Origin: Thermomucor indicae-seudaticae
Taxonomy: Eukaryota > Mucoromycota > Mucoromycetes > Mucorales > Lichtheimiaceae
Direction: 5' to 3'
NCBI GenBank assembly: GCA_000787465.1
Contig: JSYX01000147.1
Coordinates: 1 to 52,545 of the forward strand
DNA length: 52,545 nucleotides
Positions 14,689 through 26,092 of the stretch are shown here, one piece after another; position 1 is the stretch's first letter; each line of letters begins with the position of its first letter. The notes beneath the pieces are model-generated. The model was not told where the DNA came from. It worked only from the letters and a program-made list of their open reading frames with translations, and made no database searches. A program made the position numbers and the translations under genes.

Positions 14689-16699
14689 ATGAGGTTTGTT
14701 TGTAAATTCCTGAAACAGCCTGATCTATGGTCCTGATGTTTTGTTAACCTGTAGTGATAAAAAAGAACAAGAAACGACCAGGGGTTTTGATCATCCCAAC
14801 ATTGCGGGACGCAAGATCGCCATACCCAAACGGCGATTGCAGCGTAGCACGTCTGATCATGGAGGCACGTCTTCAAGTTTCGGTCAGTTTGGTGCTTTCG
14901 GAAACCAAGCCACGGGTGGTTCCGGACAGGTGGCAACTCCGACATGGTCTTTCAGTAACACTCTAATGTCCAAAGGTAAAAGCGAGAAAATTAGCTTCTG
15001 GGAGAGATATCTGATGGGACTCAATGAAGAATCACAAGGTGCTACAACTGCAGAAGAGAATGCTAGGCTAAGCGAGCGAGCAGCCGCGACTGACGATCGT
15101 ACGAAGTTACGGCATGGCAGATCACCTCTTTCGCAAAGCTGGTCCGCGAATGATGAAGAAGAACAAGAAAGTGCGAAGGCCGAGGTATCGGCTGGTAAAA
15201 AGAGAGACGCAAGCGACATTGAATCCACAACACAAGGGCCTTCGAGCAAAGTGGCCAAGAGCAAACCATCCGAGCAAGCTGCTACACCATTCACCTCCGA
15301 TAAACAGAAAGACAAAGATGAAGAAAACAAACCAGCAGAGCGGCATGTATCGTTCAAGCTTCCTGAACCGGATTCCAAAGGCAAAGAAGCAGAATCAAAA
15401 GAAAAGCAGCAGTCCGCGAACGATGAAGAAGGACAGGAAAGCGCGAAGGCCGAGGTATCGACTGGTAAAAAGAGAGACGCAAGCGACATTGAATCCACTA
15501 CACAGGGCCCTTCAAGCAAAGTGGCCAAGAGCAAACCATCCGAGCAAGCCCCGGCCAACGAAGGAACTGCTGCTTCTGCAAATGTTCCATCAATAACTAC
15601 GCCATTTACGTTTGATAAATATAAAGACAAAGAAACTGCTACAGCTGCAAAGCCATCACCAACCATTCCGTCCACTACTACACCATTTACCTTCGATAAA
15701 CATAAAGATAAAGATAAAGAAAACAAACCAGCAGAGCGGCATGTATCGTTCAAGCTTCCCGAACCGGATTCCAAAGGCAAAGAAGCAGAATCAAAAGAAA
15801 AGCAGCAGCCCGTTAGTCCCTTTAAGCCACTGCCAACATCAGCGATCAAGGTCACCAGTCTTCCGGCCACCGCGCCGACTACACAACCGCAGTCGACCTC
15901 TAAGGATATCTTGTAAGGAACTTGGGGAAAAGCATGGTCTACAATGTGGAGGAGGTGCAGAAATTGATATTGACTGACTGTGATGTACGTGCCTTAGTGG
16001 TCCGCCTGCTCCAGTAACGACCGAGCAAACCATCATCGAGTCGAAAATCACTGGACCGGAGCATATCGAGCGACGGACGCGCTACAACGAGTTGCCAGCC
16101 GCTGCACGAGCTGAATTGAACGAGCTGGCTCAGTTCATTCAAAAACAAATGGACTTGGCAAAGGAAATCCAGACTCGGCAGTTAGCAGATAGTCGCGAGT
16201 ATATTTCCGAAACCCAAGAGCTTATTAACCAATGCAATAGGGTAAGAAAAGAATACAGTAACTTGTGCAAAAGATGGTTGTTGACAACATATATATCTAG
16301 GAAATGCGATTGCTAAAAGAACAACATCAAGCAGCGCAGAGCGTTATAGAGGGGCTTATGCAAAAGGCGGATTACCAGCTCACCAACGCAGTAGCGGCCA
16401 AGCTATTCTGTGACGATGGCGGGCAAAAACGGACATTTGCAATGAAAATGCACAACAAATACTTTAATGACCTGGCAAAGAACTTGCGGGAGCGTTGTGA
16501 AGAATATCGACTGACGATCAACGAGATTGAGAGGGCGATCCAGAGCATGATGGCGGATCATAACCACGCACCACGAGATATACCTCAGATCATGAAGCTT
16601 CAGGGCCAGACATTAATTGCATTAGCTGCAAAAGTAGCAGAACTCCACGAATCAGCTCAAAAGCTAAAAGAAAACGTTCGTGGTATATTGGCGCCATAA
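14689..16699 (+). CDS. NUP58: Nup58/Nup49-type nucleoporin of the central channel
   Basis: Predicted partner of the Nsp1/Nup62 and Nup57/Nup54 channel complex. The C-terminal 200 residues give the call: coiled coil with YNELPAAARAELNELAQFI, then a second helical block with KMHNKYFNDLAKNLRERCEEY and LIALAAKVAELHESAQKLK, as in vertebrate p58/p45 and yeast Nup49. Exons 14755-15912, 15998-16241 and 16301-16699 are firm. Upstream there is no ATG in frame, but a 5-base coding exon (ATGAG, 14689-14693) followed by a 61-base intron gives MSDKKEQE and closes the model at about 601 residues; this start is inferred. FG motifs are few (FGQFGAFGN, IFGPP), and a charged, duplicated linker replaces the usual FG array. 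PRP2 ends about 215 bases upstream on the same strand. Confidence 0.78.
15142..15808 (+). repeat. interleaved internal duplications within the nucleoporin gene
   Basis: Unit A (138 bases, encoding SANDEE...KPSEQA) occurs at 15142-15279 and 15412-15549. Unit B (about 88 bases, encoding ENKPAERHVSFKLPEPD...) occurs at 15323-15411 and about 15720-15808. The order is A-B-A-spacer-B, with the second spacer carrying two TTPFTFDK copies. Copies differ by few bases, so the duplication is fairly recent and kept in frame. Confidence 0.85.
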
Positions 16700-17460
16700 C
16701 CATAGTTTTTTCATATATGTAATACCGATAAACAGACCACTGGAGCCGTGCTCCCTCCCAACCCCAATGTCGTTCGTTTTTCTTCCTGTTATGTATCGTA
16801 TATGGATCAAAACTATGCTATGCAATTCGACTATGTATATATATAACCTGTGACACGCAAGCGACTACAGATATCCAAACCAAGGGACAACCATATCCAT
16901 TATGTTAAAAGAAGCGACTCCACTTTGGATGAATTTCATTAAATGTATAGTATAGCATGCGTCTTGCTATCTTAATACTATCTAATTCAATATGGCATAT
17001 GATAGCCAAGTGCATTGCGTACAGCACGGTAACGCTTCCGCGTATTGGCTACCAATTTGCTACATCGCGCATGCGATCGGAATGTTGCACTTTACCTGGC
17101 AGGCGAACAGCTTTAAGCAGTTGAATTTTATTCAGTGAGGCACCTTCTCCAGTTGTGCCGCCTAGCATTTTCCATGTCGATGCTGATAAAGTTAATATGT
17201 CTTACCTCAATAACAGGGGAACCAGCTAATCAATATAAATACCTACGCGTGATGACCAAACGGGACGTGAATGGTGCAGACGCATAGCGAACTTGATGGT
17301 TGGTTGAACAGGGTCGGAAGCCCGCTGAGCTTCTGACAAATCTAGCAGAAGGAGTATCCAATAAGTGTTGTGTATTTGAAAAGCAGATCCGAGCAAAAAA
17401 GGTATAAGATAGGGAAGTTTGCGTCTTTTCCGTGCTCCCTTTTTCCGATTCTCTGTCGAA
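16700..17460. other. intergenic, no gene seen
   Basis: 760 bases between the nucleoporin stop and the agmatinase start. AT-rich, with short TATATA runs near 16830-16845; it should contain the nucleoporin 3' end and the agmatinase promoter. No RNA gene recognised. Confidence 0.5.
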
Positions 17461-18715
17461 ATGCGATCCATTGTGTGGTTGGCTCTTTTCGGTTCTGTGC
17501 TGGTTACGGCACACGATGAAATCTATGGCCAGATACCTGTGGTGTCTGGTCCTTCTGAGATACCGACGCGTCCATTGCTGGAGAAGGACAGCTATGTCCC
17601 AACCTTTGCCGGTATTTCCACCTTTGCTCATTTGCCCTATCTTCAGTGCTGGGATGAAGGTATCGTTGAGGACTATGATATTGCTGTGATCGGCGCTCCC
17701 TATGACATTGGCGTCACGTTTCGCACCGGTGCTCGCTTTGGTCCGTCGGGCATTCGTGAAGGATCCAAACGCATCAAGGTAAACATATCCGTTATCGTTT
17801 TGTTAGGTTCAGAAAGAGGTACCTGATTGGGTGTTTATACAGGGTTACAATACCGAAATCGGTATTAACCCTTTCAAATCCTGGGCCAAGTTGGTGGATT
17901 GCGGTGATATCCCGTTTGAACCGTTCGACAGTGAGCATGCCATGAAGCAGATTGAAGACTATACAAAGTACATTTTGCACCGACCTCCCAAGGCGGATGG
18001 TTCTCCTTCCAAACCTCCACGTCTGATCACGCTCGGTGGCGATCATACCATCCTTTTGCCCGTCCTGCGTGCCATGCGCTCTGCCTACCAAAAGCCAATC
18101 ACAGTCATCCATTTTGATTCTCACTTGGACACATGGTATGCATGGAAAAGAGTCCTTGGTGTGTATGCATGTCTAAGCTCATTGTTTAGGGCACCTGAGA
18201 TCTACAATGTCAAGGCAAAACAGTCCATCTATAACCACGGCAATCCATTGTACCATGCGGCCAAGGAAGGTCTCACGACCAACGGTACATCCATGCACGT
18301 CGGCATCCGAACCACTCTTTACGACGTCCATGATTTCGAGCGCGACCAAGCTCTGGGCTTCCAAGTCATTAAAGCTAACGACATCTTTAAGCTCGGCGTC
18401 GATGGTATCGTCGAACGTATGCAAGAAATCCTAGGCCCCAAGGACAACGAAGACTCGCTGATTTACCTGTCCATTGACATTGATGTCATTGACCCAAGCA
18501 TGGCGCCTGCGACCGGCACGCCTGAAACGGGCGGATTCTTGTCGCGTGAAATGCGTTACATCTTGCGTGGCTTGCAAGGGTACAACCTGATAGGCCTGGA
18601 TCTGGTCGAGGTCAGCCCTCCCTATGACAATCAAGCCCAATTAACTTCCTTCTTGGCCGCCGACCTGATTTATGAAGTGATGTCCATGATGGTGAAATAC
18701 GGAGAAAAGTCGTAA
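17461..18715 (+). CDS. secreted agmatinase-like ureohydrolase
   Basis: Binuclear-manganese hydrolase of the arginase/agmatinase family; likely splits agmatine or a related guanidino compound to urea. Three exons (17461-17778, 17843-18135, 18190-18715) give about 378 residues. The metal-binding set is complete: GGDHT (His 174), FDSHLDTW (Asp 198, His 200, Asp 202) and SIDIDVIDP (Asp 300, Asp 302), with the agmatinase-type [10 protein letters not shown] loop. The second intron falls right after DT in the DSHLDTW motif. A clear signal peptide ([17 protein letters not shown]) places it outside the cell or in the secretory route, as in other fungal secreted members. The DSHLD variant (instead of DAHTD) is common among these. 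True substrate is not certain from sequence; other ureohydrolases such as guanidinobutyrase share these motifs. Confidence 0.88.
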
Positions 18716-18899
18716 AAGATTCTGTACCATAGAAACCCCCTCCTGCTGCAAAAGTCATGTAATATATGCTTGAATAAATAATAAAGAAAGTGTACATTTG
18801 AACGTCGAATTAGTTTTATTGTAACGCAGCTTCTTTTTCATGCATGACTGTATGTATATGTGTATGAGAGACAGAAAGAAAGAGGGTCGTCAAGAAATT

Positions 18900-19931
18900 T
18901 TATTTGCTCTTGCCATCCTTGGCACCAATCGCAGCATTCACATTGAGCAGCAGGGTGTCAGCATCCAGCATCACCTTGTTACCGGATCTCGCGATAATCT
19001 GGGCAATTTCACGGGCTGCTTCGATTCTCTTCAGTTCCAAGAAGCCAGGCTTGTTCTTGATGGCTTCACCAATCAATTCAGCTGATTTGGCTTCACCCTG
19101 AGCGCGAACAATGATCGACTGCTTCTCTTGACGCGCCTTGTCGACTATGAAAGCAGCGCGCTGGGCTTCCTGCTGAGCAATCTGCTTGGCTTCGACAGCC
19201 GACTCGAAAACAGGCGAGAAACCGACGTGGGTGATCGAAACGTCATCCAAGATAATGTTGAACCGCAAAGCACGGCGAACCAGGTTCTCACGCACAAGAC
19301 GGGAAACGCGCTCACGCTGAGTAATCAGTTGCGAAGCAGTGAACTGGGCAACCACCGATTTCAAGACTTCGTTTACAATCGATGGCAGAACACGTTCGTC
19401 ATAGTCCTGCCCAAGGGTACGATACACAGTAGCCAGCTGGTCGATGCGAGGCTTGGACAAGACACGGCAAGTAATGTTGACCATTTGTAAATCTTGTTGT
19501 TGCCATTAGCAAACTCTATTGCGCCTCCTTCAACACGCTCGCCATTTTTTTTACCTTTGGTACCCGTCAAGGAAGCGATATTGCGAGGCTTGGCACGAAC
19601 ATCAAAGATAATGGGCGTTTCGAACCACGGAATCATAAAGTGGGTACCTTCATTGTACACGGTACTCTGAACACCAAACAGACGAGTATACTTGATAGCT
19701 CTGTGACCACCATCGACTATTATTATAGAATGCTGACCATGTCAATGCGATTGCGCATGTGCGAGAAAATGAGGGGTTGGATATATTACCGTTAAAGAGT
19801 GAGGCGTTGACACCGTAGCCCAAAGCACCAAGAGCAATAATGACACCGGCGGCTCCGCCCAGTCCCTTTCCTGCACCCTTTGGGAACATTCCACTCAGTT
19901 TTTGAGCTGCCTGCTTCGCTTGCTGAGCCAT
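18900..19931 (-). CDS. PHB2: prohibitin-2 (inner mitochondrial membrane scaffold)
   Basis: SPFH-family protein that forms ring assemblies with Phb1 in the inner mitochondrial membrane and chaperones respiratory subunits and m-AAA proteases. Three exons (19931-19790, 19716-19555, 19492-18900) give about 298 residues. A Gly/Ala-rich N-terminal membrane anchor (GLGGAAGVIIALGALGYGV) is followed by the prohibitin block NVDGGHRAIKYTRLFGVQ (restored across intron 1), HFMIPWFETPIIFDVRAKPR, and a long C-terminal coiled coil (AVEAKQIAQQEAQRAAFIVDKA in two parts) with NKPGFLELKRIEAAREIA. The N-terminal extension and longer tail favour Phb2 over Phb1. It converges with the agmatinase gene with only about 180 bases between stops. 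Confidence 0.92.
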
Positions 19932-21049
19932 GAAAGAGAATCGTCCGTTTTTTGTGTGTGTGTGTATGTCAACTGACCCAGCTAGCACAACCCCCACGCT
20001 CGAAAAACCAAAATGAAAAAATACCCGTGACGGCTTTTCTGCTTGTCCGCATTCTGTCAGCACTGCACCAGGAGACGAGAAAAATGCGGCTAACATAACA
20101 CGGCTGCTGCACGGGAGAGCGTGTTTGCATAGCACTGATCAAAAGACGCTGTTATTCAAAGACGTTATAAAACTGTGAATATCAATAGCTTGTTGCCACA
20201 AGGACGAAAATTCGTTCTTATTGTTTAGTTTGTCAAGTTTTGAATACTGCCGAGCTTGTTTGCTCTTTTATCCATGGAGTCTAGATGGTCTTTATGTTCC
20301 AGATTCGCCTGGTTTCTGCTGTTGCTCCATAATAAACAAAAATGTCTTCTTATTGAAAAGGCCTTTTCTTCATAATAACTGTTGATAGCCTTCACCACGT
20401 TGAATGCCGTTTATTAACCGATGCAGACAGCTCGCGAAGCTTGCCATAAGCACACCAAAGAATATATTTTTGCTCTGTACACCATCAACGGAGAACAATT
20501 ACAGATTTCAGTTCTGCTGCAGAACCCATAGTTTCTCTCAACAGGGCGGATGACACTGTCATGAATAAGACGAAGGGAGTTACGGACAGTTAACGTATTG
20601 GCTGTAAGAGGCGAGTACAACCATAAAATCGTCTCAGACTTCCATTCGTGCCCTGTCCATCACCGGTGTAAAGCCGAAAAGCGACTATAGCACTCAACTT
20701 CGCATAGCAGCATTGCTGTTGTATGCGGTTTTGTATCTGATGGCGGTCATATGCTTCAGGTTAATGGAACTCTTTCACGGAACATTACTTTCAATATACA
20801 AGTCGACAAAGAAGCTTTGGGCTTCGCTTCACATATTTCAAAAGAGCATGCCAAATTTCTTTACGAGTCGCGCAACAAGATGTTTCTCTTCGAGCTTGGA
20901 ATTTAGAGGAACACCTAAAGAGCCCGAGTTTTGGTTGGTCGAGAGATCCGCCAGAGGACCGAGCTCTGGGAAAGGGGTCGGCCTTCCAATTGAAAAGCAC
21001 CACTTTGCATTTCGCAACTCATATCGAATACCCAAAGCCTGCCTCTCCA
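19932..21049. other. divergent intergenic region with an unexplained open frame
   Basis: 1.1 kb between PHB2 (minus) and HRD3 (plus). A plus-strand frame stays open from about 20670 to 21090 but has no good start and reads like nothing I recognise (includes FFTSRATRCFSSSLEFRG). Probably promoter and 5' untranslated sequence. Confidence 0.4.
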
Positions 21050-24000
21050 ATGATCCATTCGAAGCTAAAATGGCTATTCTTTATCTGTAAGTGACATTGT
21101 GGCGTACTTGCGTAGACAGGAGCTAATACAGTATTGGCGTGCGCAAAAAAAACACCAGTCATAGTTCTATGCTTTATAGTCAGTGCTTCTGCGTCCGCGT
21201 CTGGCTTAACACATAGCGTACATGAAGTATGCATGGTGGTCCGAAATTAAACCGTGGGTTCGCAAACTGACAGAATTTTGCACCAGTCGTCCGGGATTCT
21301 ATCGCCTTCGGCAGATGCTGACATTGATCGTCAGGAACGAGGTGCGTACAGATCTACGTGGCACTGCATAACTTTGTTTTCGGCTCACCGGAAAGGACAG
21401 GTCAGCTACTGTATCGAGCAGCTGTGCAAAAATTGGAAGACATGGAAAAGAGATATGGGTCAACAGCAGCAAAGGATCAAACTCTATCCATAGCACAAAG
21501 GATCGCTTTGATAGTGCGCAGCATACGGTCTGTTTCAGGCTACATGTTTGATACCAATGAGGAGAATACTCGACCATTATCGGGAAGAGAGCACGACCTG
21601 CAGGTCGCCACGCGGCTATTGAAGAAAGCTGGAAAAGTTTATGGGAATAAGGATGCACTTCAGTTAATGGCAGAAATGAATTTTGTAAGTGTGTCTTTCT
21701 GAATCCTTGTACTGTACAGTTGTATTCAAACGTCTTTGTTCCTTTTAGTTTAAGAAGTATTCACATCCACGCAATTTCACCGAAGCATTTGAGTATTACA
21801 AAGACTTGGCAGACACAGGCAACGCGACAGCACAGCAAATGCTTGGCTTCATGTACGCGGCAGGAGTCGGACATGTAGTTCAGAGAGACCAAGCATTGGC
21901 GTTGCTTTATCATACCTTTGCGGCACATGGAGATGATACAGCAGCTCAGATGACACTGGGGTACCGACACTTGCAAGGAATAGGGGTAGAGCAAAAATGT
22001 GAGGATGCATTGTATCATTATCGACGAGTCGCAGAAAAAGGCAAGTTTTGCACGCAGTGGCAGAGATGACCCTCTCAAGACTAACGTCCTGGACACCATT
22101 TTAGCCATAAATTATTATCTGTCTGGTCCTCCTGGTGGGCATCATCCTCCTCTACCCAAGGTGCGCTTGTCAGATGATGTAGGCGGTGTATATGGCCATG
22201 GCGCAAGTATGATGAGCGACAAACGGCTCCGCCCGGGTAGTAGTACTGCCTCGGAAAAAGCACTGAGCATTGACGAGGTGTTGCAGTATTGGAGATATTT
22301 GGCACAGACAAAGTCTGATATCGAAGCACAGGTATAAAAGTGTGGGGCTTCCGTCTTTCTATTTTCGCCTGCCAGCTTTTCTTGTTCTTACTTGGGTGGA
22401 CTCTATATATAGCTTACGCTTGGTCAAGTATTTTATCATGGCACACGAAGTATACCACAGAATTTTCAAGAAGCGCACTATTTCTTTCAGCTAATAGCAC
22501 AGTCTGTCCCATCTGGAAAGATCAAAGAAACGCTCCTGAACAGTAAGCAAGGACGGGCTATCGGCCAGGCTGCCGGGTATCTGGGCAAGATGTATTGGAG
22601 AGGAGAAGGCGTTGAAGCAGATCCCGAAGTAGCGTACGAGTGGTTTTATATTGGAGCCGAGTTCAACGATGCCATGTCGCAGAATGGCTTAGGGATGATG
22701 TATTTGGACGGTGTGGTAGTGCCGCAGGTATGAAAAAGGCCAATACCGCGTATGATGAATGTAAGGTCAACACATTATTTAGAATCGTGAAAAAGCAATC
22801 GAATACTTCAAACGCGCTGCAGAGCAAGAAAATGCTGATGCTCAGGTTAATCTTGCTATCGAGTATGCCAAGCATGAGGCAACTTTACCACTGGCTATAC
22901 GGCTGTTTACGATGGCTGCTGAATCGAAACATCTTTTGGCGTACTGGTACTTGGCTGAAATGAACTATGCTGGCATAGGTCTGAAACCCTCGTGCCAAGT
23001 AGCAGTGTCTGTAAGTCTGCGGGCTAGTGGTTTGATGTGCTTGGGCAGATTACATATAACAATTGTCCATAGTTTTACAAGTCGATTGCTGAGCGTGGTG
23101 ATTGGGAACTACACACCGTTGAAGATGCTTATAATGCCTATACGAACGGTGATATAGAAAGCGCAATACTATACTACATGCTGGCGGCTGAGCGAGGCTA
23201 TGAAGTCGCACAGTCTAACGTCGCTTTCCTGCTTGATACAGGTAAACACCTAGTGGCAAGTGCCTTTCTTCGCTTTGCGCCAGACAATTGACGGAACAGT
23301 ATTTTTGCAGATAAGCAACTTTTGAACCTTAAGGACATCTTTGGGTTCGAAGACGCTGAGAAGAAACGAGATGAGGACGATGAATACCACGCGTTTGTAT
23401 ACTGGTCAAGATCAGCGAACCAGAACAATGTAGATTCTCGCGTCAAGTTAGGCGACTATCATTTCCACGGTATCGGCACACCGGTAGACTATGAAAAGGC
23501 AGCGGCGTGCTACCGTATCGCTGCCGAAATTGGGCTGTCACCAATGGCAATGTGGAATCTCGGGTGGATGTATGAAAACGGACTCGGTGTCCCGAAAGAC
23601 TTCCACCTTGCGAAACGCGCCTATGACAGTGCTTTGTCGACAACTCCAGACGCTTATCTCCCCGTCAAGTTGTCTCTCATGAAACTATATTTACGTTATT
23701 ACTGGGGATGGATTACAGGAACGGAAAGAGGGCAAGAACTGACGCGGAGCAACGACGACGAAAATGACGCTGATCGATCGTCTCACTGGGGCAGTAATGA
23801 CGAAAAGAAGGTCGACCTTGCCGCAGAGGAAGCTCGAAGGTTGAAAGAAATCGAAGCATATGAGCGTGAGAGCGAACGTTGGGAAATCGGGTCAGAAGAA
23901 GAACTGCGTCGCAGATATAGTAAGCACTTGAAGCAGCTGGAAAAGGAAGAAAACAGCGAGTCTATGCAGCAAGCAGGATACCGCGAATATGACTACACAG

Positions 24001-24143
24001 ACGACGATGATTATTCAGAAGACGACGAGCTGATTGAAAATATTTTAATACTGGGCCTTTGCATTTTGGTGGGTTGGCTGATTTACATGCGTCAATTCCG
24101 GTTCAATAATAACCAACAACCTGGCGGAAACAACAACAACTGA
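21050..24143 (+). CDS. HRD3: ERAD ubiquitin-ligase subunit Hrd3/Sel1L (Sel1-repeat protein)
   Basis: ER-lumenal substrate receptor and stabiliser of the Hrd1 ubiquitin ligase. Ten exons (21050-21086, 21180-21226, 21287-21341, 21401-21684, 21749-22040, 22105-22331, 22491-22727, 22783-23010, 23073-23241, 23311-24143) give about 802 residues. It starts with a signal peptide (MIHSKLKWLFFIFSASASA) assembled across intron 1. Many Sel1/TPR-like repeats follow (AQQMLGFMYAAGVG, LGYRHLQGIGVEQKCEDALYHY, LGMMYLDGV, LGDYHFHGIGTPVDYEKAAACYRIAA, NLGWMYENGLGVPKDFHLAKRAYDSA), then the family block LKLYLRYYWGW-like segment, a charged acidic stretch and one C-terminal membrane helix (ILGLCILVGWLIYM). The first three exons are inferred from frame and splice sites; the rest is firm. 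Intron 5 needs a GC donor. Confidence 0.9.
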
Positions 24144-24456
24144 ACTGTCAAAAACAAATACTGTTCTACTGAAGTGACATTCTGCTTTATTTTATATCGT
24201 ACCAGACACAGCCATCCAACCTATCGTCCTCGCAACGCATAGCAGAACCCATACAGAACATGCCGGCCGTGGCGCCATGGGTTATGCACAAAGAAAAGTT
24301 GCTGTACCTTCCAACGTCAATAAAAAGCAAAGCTTTTATATCTCCCTGTCGTACCATCTATCCTACGTTTCCATAATTTACCTCAATGACTTGTATCGGT
24401 GAAAAAGCGACTGCATCCAGACTACGCGATAAAGTTGGCATGATGATAGTGACGCA
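24144..24456. other. convergent 3' intergenic region
   Basis: 313 bases between the stops of HRD3 (plus) and the STK19-like gene (minus). It should hold both 3' ends; nothing else is seen. Confidence 0.5.
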
Positions 24457-25675
24457 TCATTGGCCTTGCTCTCCTTTTTTGGTCAGACGGATCAAATCAC
24501 CCATCGTGGTCTTGTGCCTTCAACAGGAAAACAAAAAATAAGCAAATCTGGATCTGTTGACAAGGTCATTTTTCTTTTGTACCTCTCAGCGCGACCACTT
24601 CCGACAATGTCGTGTAATAAAAATTCATGACTGAAAACCGTCTTGTGCAGCTTGCGTTCCTTAAGTTGCTGGTGATACAGCAGTTAGTAACAAGAACGTG
24701 TATGTCATTAAGCTCTAGGTAACCTTCTCCAACAAATCCTTCGTCGGTCGTCTTTTCAACATGCGCAGGATCTCAGCTCGACCTTTAGTATAATGTGACA
24801 TAAACAGGCCTTGCCGTCGTATAGAGAACCAATAAAGATCAGGCTGCAGGTGTGGTAAAAGCAACCCGTACATCACTAGATGCCTACCAATCCTTTAAGC
24901 ACAAACAAAAAGCCTAAAGAGAAATAGAAGGATAATAACAAACTTTATCTCAACATCACTGAAACGATAATACTCGTCCGAACAAAGCATTCTGTGGGAC
25001 ACTGCTACGTCGCCGAATCGACGATCCAATACCATGGACTTGAAACGGTCTATAACCGCGTAAATTTGCAATCCATGCGCTATACTCAAAAAGAACCCAC
25101 CAAACACATTGGGATCAACAGGACCTTTTGATGATGACTCTGAATCCTCCCGAAACTCCATCTTCGCCTCGTCAATCATTGTAACATAGTCTTTCGTATT
25201 CATCACAGCGTACTCGTCTTCAAGTGATCCGGAAATGTGAAATTTTCGCCATGAGCCTTCGTCGATCGCTTGTTGCTAGGCATTACGTCAGGGAAGCCTC
25301 AATGCTCTTCCGCATAGAAAGAGAAAGGCCAATTACCAGTTCACGGTCGACCGCGGTATTATCGGATAGCATGCTATATATCTGATGTACGAAGCATATT
25401 CGTGGAAACTTTCGGACCAATTCCAAGTGCTTATTTTTCTCTGATGTGGGAAGCTGATTGTTAATCAAGTACTGCGCAGCTGCGAGAGTATCCGATGTAA
25501 CGGGCAAGTTGAGATCTTCGAATTCATCGTTATCAGGATTCTGCTGAAGCTCTTCCTTTAATTTCTCCTTCTCTCTCCATCTCTGTCCATACACGTCTGG
25601 AATATTATCGCTCGTATTACTAGATTCTGTAGCTGCCAAGTAATTGAGCCGTGCTCTTTTTCGATGCCGTTCCAT
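24457..25675 (-). CDS. STK19: STK19-like winged-helix protein
   Basis: Five exons (25675-25337, 25275-24944, 24892-24724, 24659-24583, 24517-24457) give about 325 residues. The conserved core fits human STK19: RKFPRICFVHQIYSMLSDNTAVDREL, with the hydrophobic-helix/VDREL signature, then GSWRKFHISGS, a DYVTMIDEAK stretch, LVMYGLLLPHLQPDLYWFSIRRQG, GRAEILRMLKRRPTKDLLEK and the closing LLHDIVGSGRAERHKTTMGDLIRL. Despite its historical name the family has no kinase motifs; it is now regarded as a winged-helix DNA-binding factor acting in transcription-coupled DNA repair. No kinase loop (DFG, HRD) is present here either. The N-terminus is basic (RHRKRARL), a likely nuclear signal. Each splice junction restores a continuous family-like sequence, which supports the model. 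Confidence 0.75.
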
Positions 25676-26092
25676 AAGAGATCGCTGTGGGGTTCGGCTT
25701 CTTTAAGGGAATTGAGTGACGGAGATTGATTACCCAACTTACGTGAACCCCGGGGGGAAATTACGCCCTTCGTTGACGATTCCCTGCCGTCTAGCTCTGC
25801 TACGAATGTTCCCCTCCAAAAGTGTTCAAAACGGCCAGATCACTGACAGATCACAAAAGAATCTACGATTCCCGCGCATCAGGATTACTGACCAAGCAAG
25901 ACAGCGGATCGATAATGCTTGATCTTTATTGAAACCGCGGGAAGAGGGAAACAGAGAAAAAACACTGAAGTCAGTACTGACGAGCTCGACAATTCCTCAA
26001 TGGGCTTTAAAAGATGAGTCTTAGCGGCACAGCAAGGTGCAAGCTCATGTTTCGGATAAAATGGGGTGCGCTAAGTGCGTTTTCTGCGGTAT
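25676..26092. other. intergenic, no gene seen
   Basis: 417 bases upstream of the STK19-like gene and downstream of the broken minus-strand frame. A plus-strand frame at 25716-25922 matches nothing and is treated as chance. Confidence 0.45.

Noticed and set aside
14884..15870. 328-codon minus-strand frame across the nucleoporin repeats
   Set aside because: Its repeats are the reverse of the A/B duplications; the plus strand encodes a recognisable Nup58 C-terminus and fits splice sites.
25716..25922. Small plus-strand gene upstream of the STK19-like gene
   Set aside because: No recognisable motif and no composition signal; lies in the expected promoter.
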